From the NCBI GenBank assembly GCA_002483745.1, contig DLIM01000032.1:3216-36628 (forward strand): 33,413 nt of DNA, in the 5' to 3' direction. The number at the start of each line of letters is the position of its first letter. Position 1 is the first letter of the stretch. The DNA is from Caryophanales bacterium UBA7642 (GTDB taxonomy: Bacteria; Bacillota_I; Bacilli_A; RFN20; CAG-288). The translations under genes were made by a program, and so were the position numbers. Positions 1-8,908 of this stretch are shown piece after piece. The notes below the pieces were generated by a model. It saw nothing but the letters and a program-made list of their open reading frames with translations, searched no databases and had not been told where the DNA came from.

Positions 1-356
1 CTATTAATCATTCTTCACCTATTGTCAAAAGAATTTTAGACCTTGTTTTTGTCAAAGTGTTTTTTAGTCATATAAAATTTATATATTTAGGTAAATTTAA
101 GTAATTTAATTTGCTGTATTTCATCTGAAAATAAATATTCTTTGACTTTTTTATCCTGTTTTGGCAACTATTATCTGCTTTTAAATAATAATGTAAGGGT
201 TTCATTTCAATGATTGTTTGAAAGATATTTGATACTTTTTTAAAAGACTTTTAATTATGATTTGATAATACATTTTATAATATTTTTTAGAAATATTTAA
301 TGTTTTACAAGCAAATTTATATTGCTTATCACTTTTCTTAAAACCATAATAGAAGT
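1..356. other. AT-rich upstream region, no gene seen
   Basis: I see no credible coding region here; the one open frame on the minus strand (432 down to 202) is low-complexity Ile/Lys/Tyr sequence that overlaps the start of the next gene. The stretch contains no CG dinucleotide, so a classical LacI-family operator with a central CG is absent. An AT-only inverted repeat is present (AATATTT at 279-285, AAATATT at 291-297). Reading the minus strand, TTGACA occurs at 23-28 and could be the -35 box of a divergent gene beyond the left edge, with its -10 falling at or past base 1. Confidence 0.5.
322..350 (+). promoter_or_regulatory. Promoter of the alpha-galactoside operon
   Basis: TTGCTT (322-327) and CATAAT (345-350) are 17 bases apart. 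The -10 box ends only 6 bases before the ATG at 357, and no Shine-Dalgarno sequence lies between them, so transcription would begin at or next to the start codon. Confidence 0.45.
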
Positions 357-2450
357 ATGGAAACAAATAAATTGTTAACCCTTTCATCAAAGAAGTCATT
401 AATCTGCTTTTCAATCGAGAAGAGCATCTCATTAAAATATTTTGGTTTTAAAGTAAAAAGCTTACTAAAAACCAATAATAATGTTTCTCCTCATCCTTTT
501 GATCATTCCTTGTTATCACAATTTGGAAATGTGGACTATTTTTTACCTTCTGTTTTAATTCTTGCTTCTGATTCTTCTTTTGCAGGTTCTTTTATTTTCG
601 ACCATTATGAAGAAACCAATGGCTTTACTTCTTTAAGTCCTTTACCAAGTTCAAGAAATAAAGGAAAAGGTTATTCTTTCTTCTTTGTCGATAAACATAT
701 TGAAGCTAGTATTACTATCAATGTCTCTATCTTTAATGACGCTGATGGCTTTGCTATTTCTACTTCAGTTACTAATTTATCTAAGAATCCATTCATTATT
801 AAAAGGTTAGCTAGTGTTAATCTTGATTTAAATGGTACTTCTCCAACTCTTTATTCTTTTGATGGTTCTTGGGCCCATGAAAAAAATCTTCATACGACTG
901 TGGTTAATGGTGGAAGATTGGAGATTGATTCTGACACCGGTTCTTCGAGTAACTTTCATAACCCTTTTACTATTATTAGAAACAATGATACTTATTATGG
1001 TTTTAATCTTATCTATTCTGGAAACCATAAGACCAGTGTTGAAGTAAATGATTATGACCATATAAGAATCGAAACTGGAATTAATGATTTCTTATTCTCC
1101 TATAAGCTAAAACCTGGTGAGACTTTCTTTGCTCCAGAGGCTTTAATTGAAGTAGCTGATAGCATTGATTATTTGTCTTCCTCTTTCCATAAACTAATTA
1201 ATAGTCATATTATTCCTGAAAGGTTTGAAAAGCGAATTCCTCCTATTCTTTTTAATTCCTGGGAAGGAGTCTACTTTGACTTCAATCAGGAAAAGCTTTT
1301 AAAGATGGCAAAAGAGGCTAAAGATTTGGGAGCTGAGTTGTTTGTTGTTGATGATGGCTGGTTTGGTCACCGCAACGACGATTCTTCATCTTTGGGTGAC
1401 TGGGTTGATAATCCATTAAAGACTGGTGGCTTAAAGGATCTAGCTGATAAAGTAAGATCTTTAGGTTTACAGTTTGGTATTTGGATGGAACCAGAAATGA
1501 TAAGTGAAGACTCCGATTTATTCAAGAAGCATCCCGAATATGCTATGAGAATACCTAATAGAGAACCTAATAGGCAAAGAAACCAATTAATGTTGGATTT
1601 GACCAATGATGAGGTCGTTAAATTTATTATTGATTCGGTTAGTAATGTCTTAGATCTTTCTAAGGCTTCTTATTTGAAATGGGATTACAATCGTAACTTC
1701 TCCGATGTCTATTCTTCTTCGTTTAATAGTTTTGAGTATGGCTACCGCTATATTGTCAATCTCTATAAGATTATGGACGTCCTTACTAAAAAGTATCCTT
1801 CAGTTTTATTTGAAGGGTGCGCCTCTGGCGGTGCCAGATTCGATTTAGGGATCCTTTCTTTCTTCCCTCAGATTTGGTGCTCTGATAACACTGATCCTTT
1901 ATCAAGATTATTCATTCAGACAGGTAGTTTAATTGGTTATCCTGCTAAGGTTATGTGCTGCCATGTATCAAAGCCTATCAATGACGTCACTAAAAGAAAA
2001 TCAAGGTTACTTGATCGTTTTCAAATAGCCTTAATGGGAAACTTAGGCTATGAATTGGATCCTACTAAGTTATCTAATCAGGATAGAAAAGATATTAAGC
2101 AGGAAATCGGCTTTTACAAGGGATTTAGAAAATTCTCGTTCTTCGCTGATTCCTATTTATTAGGTGATTGCTATAATTCAAATATTTCTGGGGATATGTT
2201 AATTAATTCCTCTAAGAGTAAAGCCTTCTTGATTGTTGCTCTCACCGGTTCCTATCGTGGCTATCTAAAAATCAGAGGCCTTAATCCTAAATTCTCTTAC
2301 CAGGTAAACCACCATGGAAAAGCCTATTTAGGCTCTTATCTGATGGATAAAGGAATCTTCATCAATCAAAGTATTTCCAAGCTTAAAAAAGACTACACTT
2401 GCCAAATAATGACGTTCTGTTACGAACTAGAAAGAATCAAAGGAGAATAG
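357..2450 (+). CDS. Alpha-galactosidase, glycoside hydrolase family 36
   Basis: This enzyme should hydrolyse terminal alpha-1,6-galactose from raffinose-type oligosaccharides, melibiose or galactomannan with retention of configuration. The 697 residues follow the GH36 layout: an N-terminal beta-sandwich (about 1-290), a TIM barrel opening at about 290 with the FNSWE and VVDDGWFG segments, and a C-terminal beta domain. The nucleophile is expected to be Asp443 in KWDYNR and the acid/base Asp510 in CSDNTDP; the GCASGG segment between them is also present. The length is close to the usual 700-740. There is no signal peptide, so it is probably cytoplasmic and acts on imported sugars. The start gives the normal family N-terminus but lacks a ribosome site. 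It heads the operon with the LacI regulator 1 base downstream. Substrate beyond alpha-galactoside is inferred. Confidence 0.93.
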   Translation: METNKLLTLSSKKSLICFSIEKSISLKYFGFKVKSLLKTNNNVSPHPFDHSLLSQFGNVDYFLPSVLILASDSSFAGSFIFDHYEETNGFTSLSPLPSSRNKGKGYSFFFVDKHIEASITINVSIFNDADGFAISTSVTNLSKNPFIIKRLASVNLDLNGTSPTLYSFDGSWAHEKNLHTTVVNGGRLEIDSDTGSSSNFHNPFTIIRNNDTYYGFNLIYSGNHKTSVEVNDYDHIRIETGINDFLFSYKLKPGETFFAPEALIEVADSIDYLSSSFHKLINSHIIPERFEKRIPPILFNSWEGVYFDFNQEKLLKMAKEAKDLGAELFVVDDGWFGHRNDDSSSLGDWVDNPLKTGGLKDLADKVRSLGLQFGIWMEPEMISEDSDLFKKHPEYAMRIPNREPNRQRNQLMLDLTNDEVVKFIIDSVSNVLDLSKASYLKWDYNRNFSDVYSSSFNSFEYGYRYIVNLYKIMDVLTKKYPSVLFEGCASGGARFDLGILSFFPQIWCSDNTDPLSRLFIQTGSLIGYPAKVMCCHVSKPINDVTKRKSRLLDRFQIALMGNLGYELDPTKLSNQDRKDIKQEIGFYKGFRKFSFFADSYLLGDCYNSNISGDMLINSSKSKAFLIVALTGSYRGYLKIRGLNPKFSYQVNHHGKAYLGSYLMDKGIFINQSISKLKKDYTCQIMTFCYELERIKGE

Positions 2451-2451
2451 T

Positions 2452-3438
2452 ATGAGTAAAAGTGTCAAAATGGCAGATATTGCCAAAAAGCTTAATGTCT
2501 CTATTGTTTCAGTCTCTAAAGCCTTATCAGGAAAAGATGGTGTCTCTAGCGACACTAGGCAGAAAATTCTTGATGCCGCTGACCAGATGGGCTATTTAAA
2601 AGTCTCAGCCAAAAACAATGGTCTAGAACAGGAAACTGTCGTAATAATTGTCTCAGAGAAATTCTTTGGGGATTCTTCCTTCTATTCCAATATGTACAAC
2701 ACCCTCTTGCAGAAGCTCAATAGTGAAGGCTATACAACTTTGCTTGAAATTGTCTCTGATATAAGAGAAAAAGCTAACTATATACCTCCGGCCTTAAACA
2801 AGAAGGGAGTGGTTAGTATTATTTATATGGGCGAAATTTCCCGCTCCTATATCAATGAGATTTCCAAGAAAGGTATTCCTTATTTCTTCTTGGATTTCTA
2901 TGATGCTAATTACAATATCAATTCCATTATTTCTGATTCCATGATCGGATCTTATCTTTTGACTAAGCATCTAATCGATAAAGGCTTAAAAGATATTACT
3001 TTTGTTGGATCTATTTCCCAGACTTCTTCCATTATGGATCGATACTTAGGTTACTGCAAAGCTATGACATTAAGCGGTAATCAGGAATTCATCAAACATA
3101 TCGAAGACCGAGATGAGAGTGGAAGATTCTTGAAGATTAATCTTCCTGATAAACTTCCAGAAGGGTATTTCTGCAATTGCGATGAAGTAGCTTTCAGGTT
3201 GATTCAGAATCTTAGAGATAAAAACGTCAATGTTCCAAACGATGTTTCAGTAATCGGATTTGATGGCAGTATCATAGGTGAAATCTCCACTCCGGCTATA
3301 ACAACTTATAAAGTAGATATTCCTGCTATGACTCAGTTAGCTGTCTTTATGGTTAATATGCTCTTAAAGCACAAGAATCTTGTTCCTCGAAGAACTGTTG
3401 TTCCGGGAACAGTGGTACTAAGAGATTCTTCTAAATAA
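2452..3438 (+). CDS. LacI-family transcriptional regulator
   Basis: This 328-residue protein has an N-terminal LacI helix-turn-helix and hinge helix (about 6-55: VKMADIAKKLNVS, VSKALSG, QKILDAADQMGY), then a periplasmic-binding-protein-like sugar-sensing domain (about 60-328) including the VSVIGFDG segment typical of the family. It should bind DNA as a dimer and respond to a sugar, most likely an alpha-galactoside or its product, because it lies between alpha-galactosidase and other hydrolase genes. The start has a clear AGGAG ribosome site at the end of the preceding gene. I could not find a CG-centred palindromic operator in the 356 bases upstream of the operon, so the operator is either unusual or elsewhere. 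Confidence 0.93.
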   Translation: MSKSVKMADIAKKLNVSIVSVSKALSGKDGVSSDTRQKILDAADQMGYLKVSAKNNGLEQETVVIIVSEKFFGDSSFYSNMYNTLLQKLNSEGYTTLLEIVSDIREKANYIPPALNKKGVVSIIYMGEISRSYINEISKKGIPYFFLDFYDANYNINSIISDSMIGSYLLTKHLIDKGLKDITFVGSISQTSSIMDRYLGYCKAMTLSGNQEFIKHIEDRDESGRFLKINLPDKLPEGYFCNCDEVAFRLIQNLRDKNVNVPNDVSVIGFDGSIIGEISTPAITTYKVDIPAMTQLAVFMVNMLLKHKNLVPRRTVVPGTVVLRDSSK

Positions 3439-3443
3439 AGCTC

Positions 3444-4748
3444 ATGAAAATCAATAATCTTAAACCTTTAAAGCCAGGAACAGTCGAATCAACTGGCTTC
3501 TTTAGATCAATTGGCGCCTATATTATCGATATGGCTTTTACGATTGCTTTAATGGTAGGAATGTACTTTATCTGTAATGGTCCTATCTATCGAGCTAACA
3601 ATGGCAAACAGGCTTTCACTGAAAGTGCCGCTTTCTTAGTCTCAAGTTCGCTTCTTCAGGAAGATAGCACAGATGCTGACAATCCCACTTATTCAGCTTT
3701 CACTTCTTCAAATGTACCAGTAATTAGAACTTCAGATACTGGTAAAGATGGCTATCAAGTCTTTGAGGAAAAAGTTATTTACTATTATACCGACTTCTGC
3801 CTTAACAATGAAGACGCCTCTTTTGTAGCTTTAAGCGCTAAGCCTACTAAGGAAGCTGCATTTACTTGGCTGAATGAAAACCTCTATAACCTTTCTTCTA
3901 CTCTCACCAACAATGATTACTATGAGCCAGATAAAACTTCTGGAGTCAACGATTTCACTAAAGCCCCAGTCTTAAAAGCTAGTATTCAGGAAAAAGTAGC
4001 TAGCCGAGATGAGAAGACTCTTAATTCCTTATATGAATATTATTTCTCAGCTACAAATAAATCCGGTTTATATGTAACTGCCTTTAATGATGTCTATAAT
4101 CAGCCTTACTTAGTCACTAGAAAAGAAATCACTAATAACATTACCTATCTATCCCGTTTACCAGGTGTCATAATTTCGCCTTTGATTTTCTTTATTATTC
4201 TTCCTTTATGTCTTAAAAACGGTAAAACCTTAGGAAAGCTTTTCTTAGGTTTATCCGTAATCGATAAGCGTGGCTATAAAGCCAAGAAGTGGCAGATATT
4301 AGTTCATTATCTCTTCATCTATGTTTACTGGATGTTCTTATTAGTCAACTCTTTATGGTTAGGTATTATCTTAGCTGCTTTCATGATGATCCTAGATTAC
4401 ATCATCAGGATCATTTCTCAGCGCCGTCTTTCAATCCATGACTACATGGCCTACACCATGGTCGTAGATAAGAGCCAGCCTTTCTATGAATCAGCTAAAG
4501 CCCAGGAAGATGATAGAAATAGAATTCTGCACAAAGGTATCGCCGATAAAGAGAACGACACTTGGGAAAACAAGTATTCGAGAAAGAATCCTGATTTATC
4601 TGCTTTAAAAGCTGAAGAAAAACTAAGGGAAGCCGGTGAAGTCTTAGACTCATCCAATATCGGAAAAGCTAGGGATGATGCTAAAAACATCACTTCCTTC
4701 GATGATTACGAAAGTAAAAACGATAGTACTGATAAGGATCAAAAATAA
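3444..4748 (+). CDS. RDD-family membrane protein with a large insert
   Basis: The protein (434 residues) has the RDD pattern: a first helix at about 28-46 preceded by FFRSIGAYIID, a second helix at about 238-256 followed by KNGKTLGKLFLGLSVIDKRG, then two more helices (about 283-325). Most RDD proteins have only 130-200 residues; here about 190 hydrophilic residues lie between helices 1 and 2, and a charged, Lys/Asp-rich tail of about 90 residues follows the last helix. The function of RDD proteins is poorly known; some are linked to ion transport. It starts 5 bases after the LacI gene without a convincing ribosome site, so translation is probably coupled. Its role in a galactoside operon is unknown; I see no transporter motif that would make it the sugar importer. 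Confidence 0.8.
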   Translation: MKINNLKPLKPGTVESTGFFRSIGAYIIDMAFTIALMVGMYFICNGPIYRANNGKQAFTESAAFLVSSSLLQEDSTDADNPTYSAFTSSNVPVIRTSDTGKDGYQVFEEKVIYYYTDFCLNNEDASFVALSAKPTKEAAFTWLNENLYNLSSTLTNNDYYEPDKTSGVNDFTKAPVLKASIQEKVASRDEKTLNSLYEYYFSATNKSGLYVTAFNDVYNQPYLVTRKEITNNITYLSRLPGVIISPLIFFIILPLCLKNGKTLGKLFLGLSVIDKRGYKAKKWQILVHYLFIYVYWMFLLVNSLWLGIILAAFMMILDYIIRIISQRRLSIHDYMAYTMVVDKSQPFYESAKAQEDDRNRILHKGIADKENDTWENKYSRKNPDLSALKAEEKLREAGEVLDSSNIGKARDDAKNITSFDDYESKNDSTDKDQK

Positions 4749-4774
4749 GAGGAGATTAAAATATTCCGTTTACT

Positions 4775-5845
4775 ATGAATAAAATCATTTATTCCTATAA
4801 AGGAAGTCTTTTAAAGGGGCTGGGAAGATACTTTCTTGATGAGAGAAGAAAAGCGTTCTGCTTTTCCTTTTCGGCCAGTGGGTTTGAAGTCCGTTTCTTT
4901 GGTACTGAAGTAAAGGCTAGGATATTAGCTAACAATATCGGACAAGAAATGGGTCAGCCCTATTTTGGAGTAGTCTTAGATGATATGAAGTTCAGTGAAG
5001 CAAAAATCTTTAAACCGGATAAAGAAGAAGATTCCTATACTTTAGTTTCCGGTTTAGAAAGAAAAGAGCATCTTCTAAGGCTCTACAAACTCACAGAAAG
5101 CCACTGTGATTGGTTAGGATTTAAAGAGATTGAAACTGATGGAAGGTTCTTACCTGTTAATGATGAGAAGAAGCTTTTTATTGAAGCTTATGGGGATTCG
5201 ATAACCTGCGGAGATGGTATTGATGGTATTGAAGGTGATGATCACTTTGAAACGAGGACTGAGAATGCTCTTCATACCTATACGGCCTTACTAAGTGAAA
5301 AGCTTGATGCTGACTTTTCCCTTATCTCTGTGGGAGGCTTTGGACTTTATAAGTCTCCTTTTAATGTCAATAGTCCTATTAGAACAACACCGCCTTTATT
5401 TAACTTTGCTTACTATGATGATAATACCTGTTCTAATAACGCCATCCTTTGGGATAACACCAACAATAGACACCCTGATTATGTTTTGATTAATTTAGGA
5501 ACAAACGATAACCACTACCTTACTGACTTAGAAGGCAATGAAAGAGCTACTGAAGAAGTCAATTTCAAAAAAGCCTATTCCCTTTTCATTAATCTGATTT
5601 TAACTACTTATCCTCAGACCAAAATCATTATGCTTACCGGCATGATTGAAGCTCCCATTGTCGAGAAACTGATAAAAGAAGTATCTGAGACGATTAATTA
5701 TCCTCAGGTTTATTTCTTAAAGCTGAATTCTTTGAGTGTGGGAGGTTATCGAGCCGATAACGGTCACCCAAATAGGAAGATGCATGAAGAAGCCAGTGAA
5801 GAATTATTTAGATTCATTGCCAATATCGGGCAAAAAAATGCTTAA
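4775..5845 (+). CDS. SGNH/GDSL-family esterase, two-domain (CE2-like)
   Basis: This is probably a carbohydrate acyl-esterase, removing acetyl groups from sugars for the flanking glycosidases. About 130 N-terminal residues look like the beta-sandwich of CE2-type esterases, followed by an SGNH domain. The catalytic serine is Ser142 in YGDSITCG; block III reads NLGTNDNH; the Asp/His pair is Asp328 and His331 in DNGHPN. There is no signal peptide. The ATG at 4775 is 20 bases from the strong GGAG at 4751-4754. An in-frame ATT at 4763 is spaced correctly (8 bases) and would add 4 residues, so a non-standard start is possible. The gene overlaps the next one by 8 bases. Acetylesterase activity is inferred from family and context. 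Confidence 0.85.
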   Translation: MNKIIYSYKGSLLKGLGRYFLDERRKAFCFSFSASGFEVRFFGTEVKARILANNIGQEMGQPYFGVVLDDMKFSEAKIFKPDKEEDSYTLVSGLERKEHLLRLYKLTESHCDWLGFKEIETDGRFLPVNDEKKLFIEAYGDSITCGDGIDGIEGDDHFETRTENALHTYTALLSEKLDADFSLISVGGFGLYKSPFNVNSPIRTTPPLFNFAYYDDNTCSNNAILWDNTNNRHPDYVLINLGTNDNHYLTDLEGNERATEEVNFKKAYSLFINLILTTYPQTKIIMLTGMIEAPIVEKLIKEVSETINYPQVYFLKLNSLSVGGYRADNGHPNRKMHEEASEELFRFIANIGQKNA

Positions 5846-7151
5846 GAAAGATTTAGTGGCTTTGACTCCTCCCATGGGCTTTAATTCCTATGATTGCTAT
5901 GCTACGACAGCTAATGAAAAGAATATTTTAGATAACGCTAACTACATGGCTAAGAATCTCTTGCCTTTCGGATATCAATATATTGTTTTGGATATTCAGT
6001 GGTCAGCTAAGAATTCCGGATCTGACCCCAATAAAGTTTATAACGACTTTGAAGACCTGACTTTAGATGAGTATGGCAGAGAGCTTCCTTCTATAAAGAA
6101 ATTTCCTTCTTCTAAAGGAAATCAAGGCTTTAAGCCTTTAGCCGATAAGATTCATGCCTTAGGATTACAATTCGGTATTCATATTCTTCGAGGCATTCCT
6201 CGAATTGCCTGCTATTTGAAATTGCCAGTCTACGGCACTAACTTAACTGCTGACCAGATTGCTGATCCTTTTTCAGTATCTCTCTGGAATGCTGATATGT
6301 ATGGTTTGAAGAATATCAGAGAATCTCAAGCTTATTACGATTCCATTTTTAAGCTCTACGCCTCCTGGGGTGTCGATTTTGTCAAAGTGGATGATATAGC
6401 TTCTAATGGTCTCCATCCTGAAGATCCTTACTTTGCTAGATATGAAGTAGAGATGATCAGAAATGCCATTGATAAGTCAGGAAAAGACATGGTCCTTTCT
6501 CTGTCTCCAGGGCCGACTTTAATTGAAAACGCTGGTCATCTTGAAAAATATGCCAATATGTGGAGAATCTCCAATGACTTCTGGGATAAGTGGTCTGATA
6601 TTAAATCAATGTTCTCTTATTGCCATACCTGGGAGAAAGAAGTCTCTCCTGGTAACTATCCCGATTGTGATATGCTTCCAGTCGGAAAGCTTTGTATCGG
6701 TTTTAAAGAAAACGGTAAAAGCAAAGAGACTACTACCCGTTTAAGCAAAGATGAACAGATTACCATGTTGACTTTATGGTGTATCTTTAATTCCCCTTTG
6801 ATGATAGGAAGTGACTTGCCTTCTTTAGATAGCTGGACATATAAGCTATTAACTAATAGAGATGTTTTATATCTTTTAGGCAACACTTTTGATATGAGAG
6901 AAATATCTCATACTGAAAAAGAGATTATCTGGTCTTCAAAAGATAAGAATAATTCTAATCAGTATTTAGCTCTTTTTAATATCAGTGAAGAAGAGCGGGT
7001 CTTTAATTTTCAATTAACTAAATTAGGAATTTCAAAAGCAGATACCTATGATTGCTGGAGCCATATAGAGCTAGACAAAAGCACTATGGAAATAAAAGCA
7101 CGAATAAAAAAGCATGGAGCAATTCTATTAAGGCTATTCAATATCAAATAA
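5838..7151 (+). CDS. Glycoside hydrolase family 27 (alpha-galactosidase-like)
   Basis: This 437-residue TIM-barrel glycosidase begins with ALTPPMGFNSYDCY, the GH27 opening (usually TPPMGWNSW). The predicted nucleophile is Asp185 in FVKVDD and the acid/base Asp247 in WRISNDFWD. The segment HILRGIPR and the DMYG motif suggest a bacterial GH27 branch that may act on alpha-galactosides or beta-L-arabinopyranosides; the exact substrate cannot be told here. I chose the ATG at 5838 because the family homology begins there; an earlier in-frame ATG at 5736 lies inside the esterase gene and adds 34 unrelated residues. The start overlaps the esterase stop by 8 bases, which implies coupling. With the GH36 gene upstream, the operon holds two unrelated families with similar activity. 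No terminator is evident after it; the next gene converges. Confidence 0.9.
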   Translation: MLKKDLVALTPPMGFNSYDCYATTANEKNILDNANYMAKNLLPFGYQYIVLDIQWSAKNSGSDPNKVYNDFEDLTLDEYGRELPSIKKFPSSKGNQGFKPLADKIHALGLQFGIHILRGIPRIACYLKLPVYGTNLTADQIADPFSVSLWNADMYGLKNIRESQAYYDSIFKLYASWGVDFVKVDDIASNGLHPEDPYFARYEVEMIRNAIDKSGKDMVLSLSPGPTLIENAGHLEKYANMWRISNDFWDKWSDIKSMFSYCHTWEKEVSPGNYPDCDMLPVGKLCIGFKENGKSKETTTRLSKDEQITMLTLWCIFNSPLMIGSDLPSLDSWTYKLLTNRDVLYLLGNTFDMREISHTEKEIIWSSKDKNNSNQYLALFNISEEERVFNFQLTKLGISKADTYDCWSHIELDKSTMEIKARIKKHGAILLRLFNIK

Positions 7152-7167
7152 GTTGTTTCTAACTGAT

Positions 7168-7566
7168 TTATTCTATTCTATCATCTTTAAGAAGTTCTTT
7201 AGCAGCAAAACTAACCTCGCCATCGGTTTCTTCTTTGGTCGGGGAAGAGACTATCCTTTTAAGTTCATTAATGATATCAGTCTTGCCTTCAATATCAAAG
7301 AAAGGTAATAGGTAAGCAACGATAGCATACTTTAAAGAAATATCAGTATAAGTAGCTTTAAGCTTCTCATCAATCAAAGGAAGCAAAGCCTTTTGATGCA
7401 TACTTAAAACTTGTAGGACACCTTCCGTAACTGACCAGTCAGTATATCTAATGACATCTAATAAGTCAGGAAGGATAGGCTTGATCTTTTCATCATCAAA
7501 AGTGAATAGTTCATTAATATGTTCATAATCTAAACTGTCTTTAGGTACATAGCTTTTAATATCCAT
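7168..7566 (-). CDS. DUF5071 domain protein
   Basis: This small soluble protein of 132 residues matches the DUF5071 pattern: YVPKDSLDYEHINELF near the N-terminus, a helical block with PILPDLLDVIRYTDWSVTEG, then a C-terminal LLKDD. It is all-helical and HEAT-like in appearance, and its function is unknown. The start at 7566 has a GAGGAAG ribosome site at normal spacing; an upstream in-frame extension to 7674 would add 36 hydrophobic residues that are not part of the family, so I rejected it. It converges on the GH27 gene, with only 16 bases between their stop codons, and is divergent from the phosphoesterase gene. Confidence 0.75.
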   Translation of the reverse strand: MDIKSYVPKDSLDYEHINELFTFDDEKIKPILPDLLDVIRYTDWSVTEGVLQVLSMHQKALLPLIDEKLKATYTDISLKYAIVAYLLPFFDIEGKTDIINELKRIVSSPTKEETDGEVSFAAKELLKDDRIE

Positions 7567-7703
7567 ACTTACTTCCTCGATTAATACTAATATTATGAAA
7601 GAAAAGACTTTGTTTTTAAATACTGAATATATAGAAAGTACCTTAAAACTAGCAGAAAGTATGGCTTTCTTCAACGTTATGGTGGAAAATAAGGCTCTTT
7701 TTT

Positions 7704-7712
7704 TGCTATAAT
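7704..7712 (+). promoter_or_regulatory. Extended -10 promoter of the phosphoesterase gene
   Basis: TGC-TATAAT (7704-7712) is a perfect extended -10 element; no good -35 box is seen. Transcription should begin near 7719. Confidence 0.6.
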
Positions 7713-7717
7713 AATAC

Positions 7718-7811
7718 AGTCTGAAATTAATCAGTCACCTAAGACTGAAGAAAATATTGGTTGTATTTTTTACCGGTTGAAATACCGGTCATTTAAAAGC
7801 GGGGGTTTTAT
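7718..7811 (+). promoter_or_regulatory. Structured 5' leader of the phosphoesterase gene
   Basis: About 93 bases separate the predicted start of transcription from the ATG. Two stems can form: CAGTCT (7718-7723) with AGACTG (7742-7747), and ACCGGT (7772-7777) with ACCGGT (7784-7789) around a six-base loop. The second stem lies just before the GGGGG (7801-7805) that acts as ribosome site. It does not match a riboswitch class I know. Confidence 0.35.
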
Positions 7812-8684
7812 ATGGTAAAAGACTCAGTCATGTATTTCGTTAGTTCCGATATCCATTCTTTCTTCAAGCCCTTTAAGAAAGCCTTAGATAAGGCAGGCTT
7901 TGATATGAAGAACAAGAATCATGTTCTCATCATCAATGGTGACCTCTTTGATCGAGGACCTGATTCTGTTAAGCTTTATGACTTTATCAGAAGCATACCT
8001 CAAGAAAGAAGAATCCTTATCAGAGGCAACCATGAAGATATGCTCTGTGATATCTGCGATAAAGGCTACTTTGAAGACTATAATCTTCAAAACTGTACTG
8101 ACCAGACTATCTTCCAGTTTGTTCAGAATATGCAAGTGCCGCCTTCATCCTCCTATAGCAACATCATGTCTCAGATGATTGCTTCCTTTAAGACATTAGG
8201 AATTCAGGATTGGATTAGAAGCAAGGAATGGAGAAACTACTATGAATTGGGGCCCTATATCATTACTCACTCCTTCATACCTCTAAAAGACATTGGAATA
8301 GAATCAGTCTACTTAGAAAAATATAACCATCTCTCTTATATTCCTGATTGGAGAAAGTTAGACCCTAACTGTACGGAATGGACTGATGCTAAATGGGGAT
8401 GCCCCTTTGTGCTTTACTATCATTTCTTCCAGGAAGAAAGAAAGAATAAGAAGATTCTTGTCTGTGGACATTGGCATGTCCAGGACTTCCATTTGAAGTT
8501 TGAAGGCAAAAAGAATGATAGTTTGATTTATTGCAAAGATGGTCTTATTGGTCTAGATGCCTGCACTGCTGTATCTCAGCGCTGCAATATCCTAGTCATT
8601 GACTCCGATTCCTTTAATTGCTTTGATGGCAATGGTTTGCTTCCTCTTAATCCAAATAAAGTATGTAGGGAAAATAAAAGTTAG
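7812..8684 (+). CDS. PPP-type metallophosphoesterase
   Basis: This is a two-metal phosphatase of the PPP / ApaH-PrpE type, 290 residues. The motif series is complete: SDIH (Asp13, His15), INGDLFDRGPDS (about 41-52), RGNHED (about 71-76) and CGHWH near residue 220. It should be cytoplasmic; substrates of relatives include phosphoproteins and dinucleoside polyphosphates, and the choice cannot be made from sequence. The chosen ATG has a G-rich ribosome site 6 bases upstream, while the ATG six codons later has none. It is monocistronic, with its own promoter and the terminator at 8717. Confidence 0.88.
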   Translation: MVKDSVMYFVSSDIHSFFKPFKKALDKAGFDMKNKNHVLIINGDLFDRGPDSVKLYDFIRSIPQERRILIRGNHEDMLCDICDKGYFEDYNLQNCTDQTIFQFVQNMQVPPSSSYSNIMSQMIASFKTLGIQDWIRSKEWRNYYELGPYIITHSFIPLKDIGIESVYLEKYNHLSYIPDWRKLDPNCTEWTDAKWGCPFVLYYHFFQEERKNKKILVCGHWHVQDFHLKFEGKKNDSLIYCKDGLIGLDACTAVSQRCNILVIDSDSFNCFDGNGLLPLNPNKVCRENKS

Positions 8685-8716
8685 TAGACTTGATTAAGTA
8701 CGTAAACCTAAGATTT

Positions 8717-8749
8717 AAAAGCAGCCAAATTCGATTTTGACTGCTTTTT
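8717..8749 (+). terminator. Rho-independent terminator after the phosphoesterase gene
   Basis: AAAAGCAG (8717-8724) pairs with CTGCTTTT (8741-8748), extended inside by CAAA/TTTG after one mismatch, and ends in a T run. Confidence 0.8.
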
Positions 8750-8908
8750 AGTTTCAAAGCAGTTTATAAAAAAAGTATTTTTCTATATTCCTTGTTTATT
8801 TGCTTTTCTAATATTTGAAATTTTTATGGATACGTAAATATAAAAGCCACAACTTATGTCGTTTTTTTGTATTTTCAGCACGAATCGAGATTCATTAAGC
8901 TTTTCTTT

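Noticed and set aside
1..356. LacI operator for the galactoside operon
   Set aside because: No CG-centred palindrome exists in the stretch; the only clear inverted repeat is AT-only and could be chance.
202..432. Open frame on the minus strand at the left edge (76 codons)
   Set aside because: Low-complexity, AT-driven sequence that overlaps the GH36 start; no ribosome site or domain.
5736..5837. Upstream in-frame start for the GH27 gene
   Set aside because: It lies within the esterase gene, adds 34 residues without GH27 similarity, and the family N-terminus begins at 5838.
7567..7674. N-terminal hydrophobic extension of the DUF5071 protein
   Set aside because: The family begins at 7566, where a GAGGAAG ribosome site is well placed.
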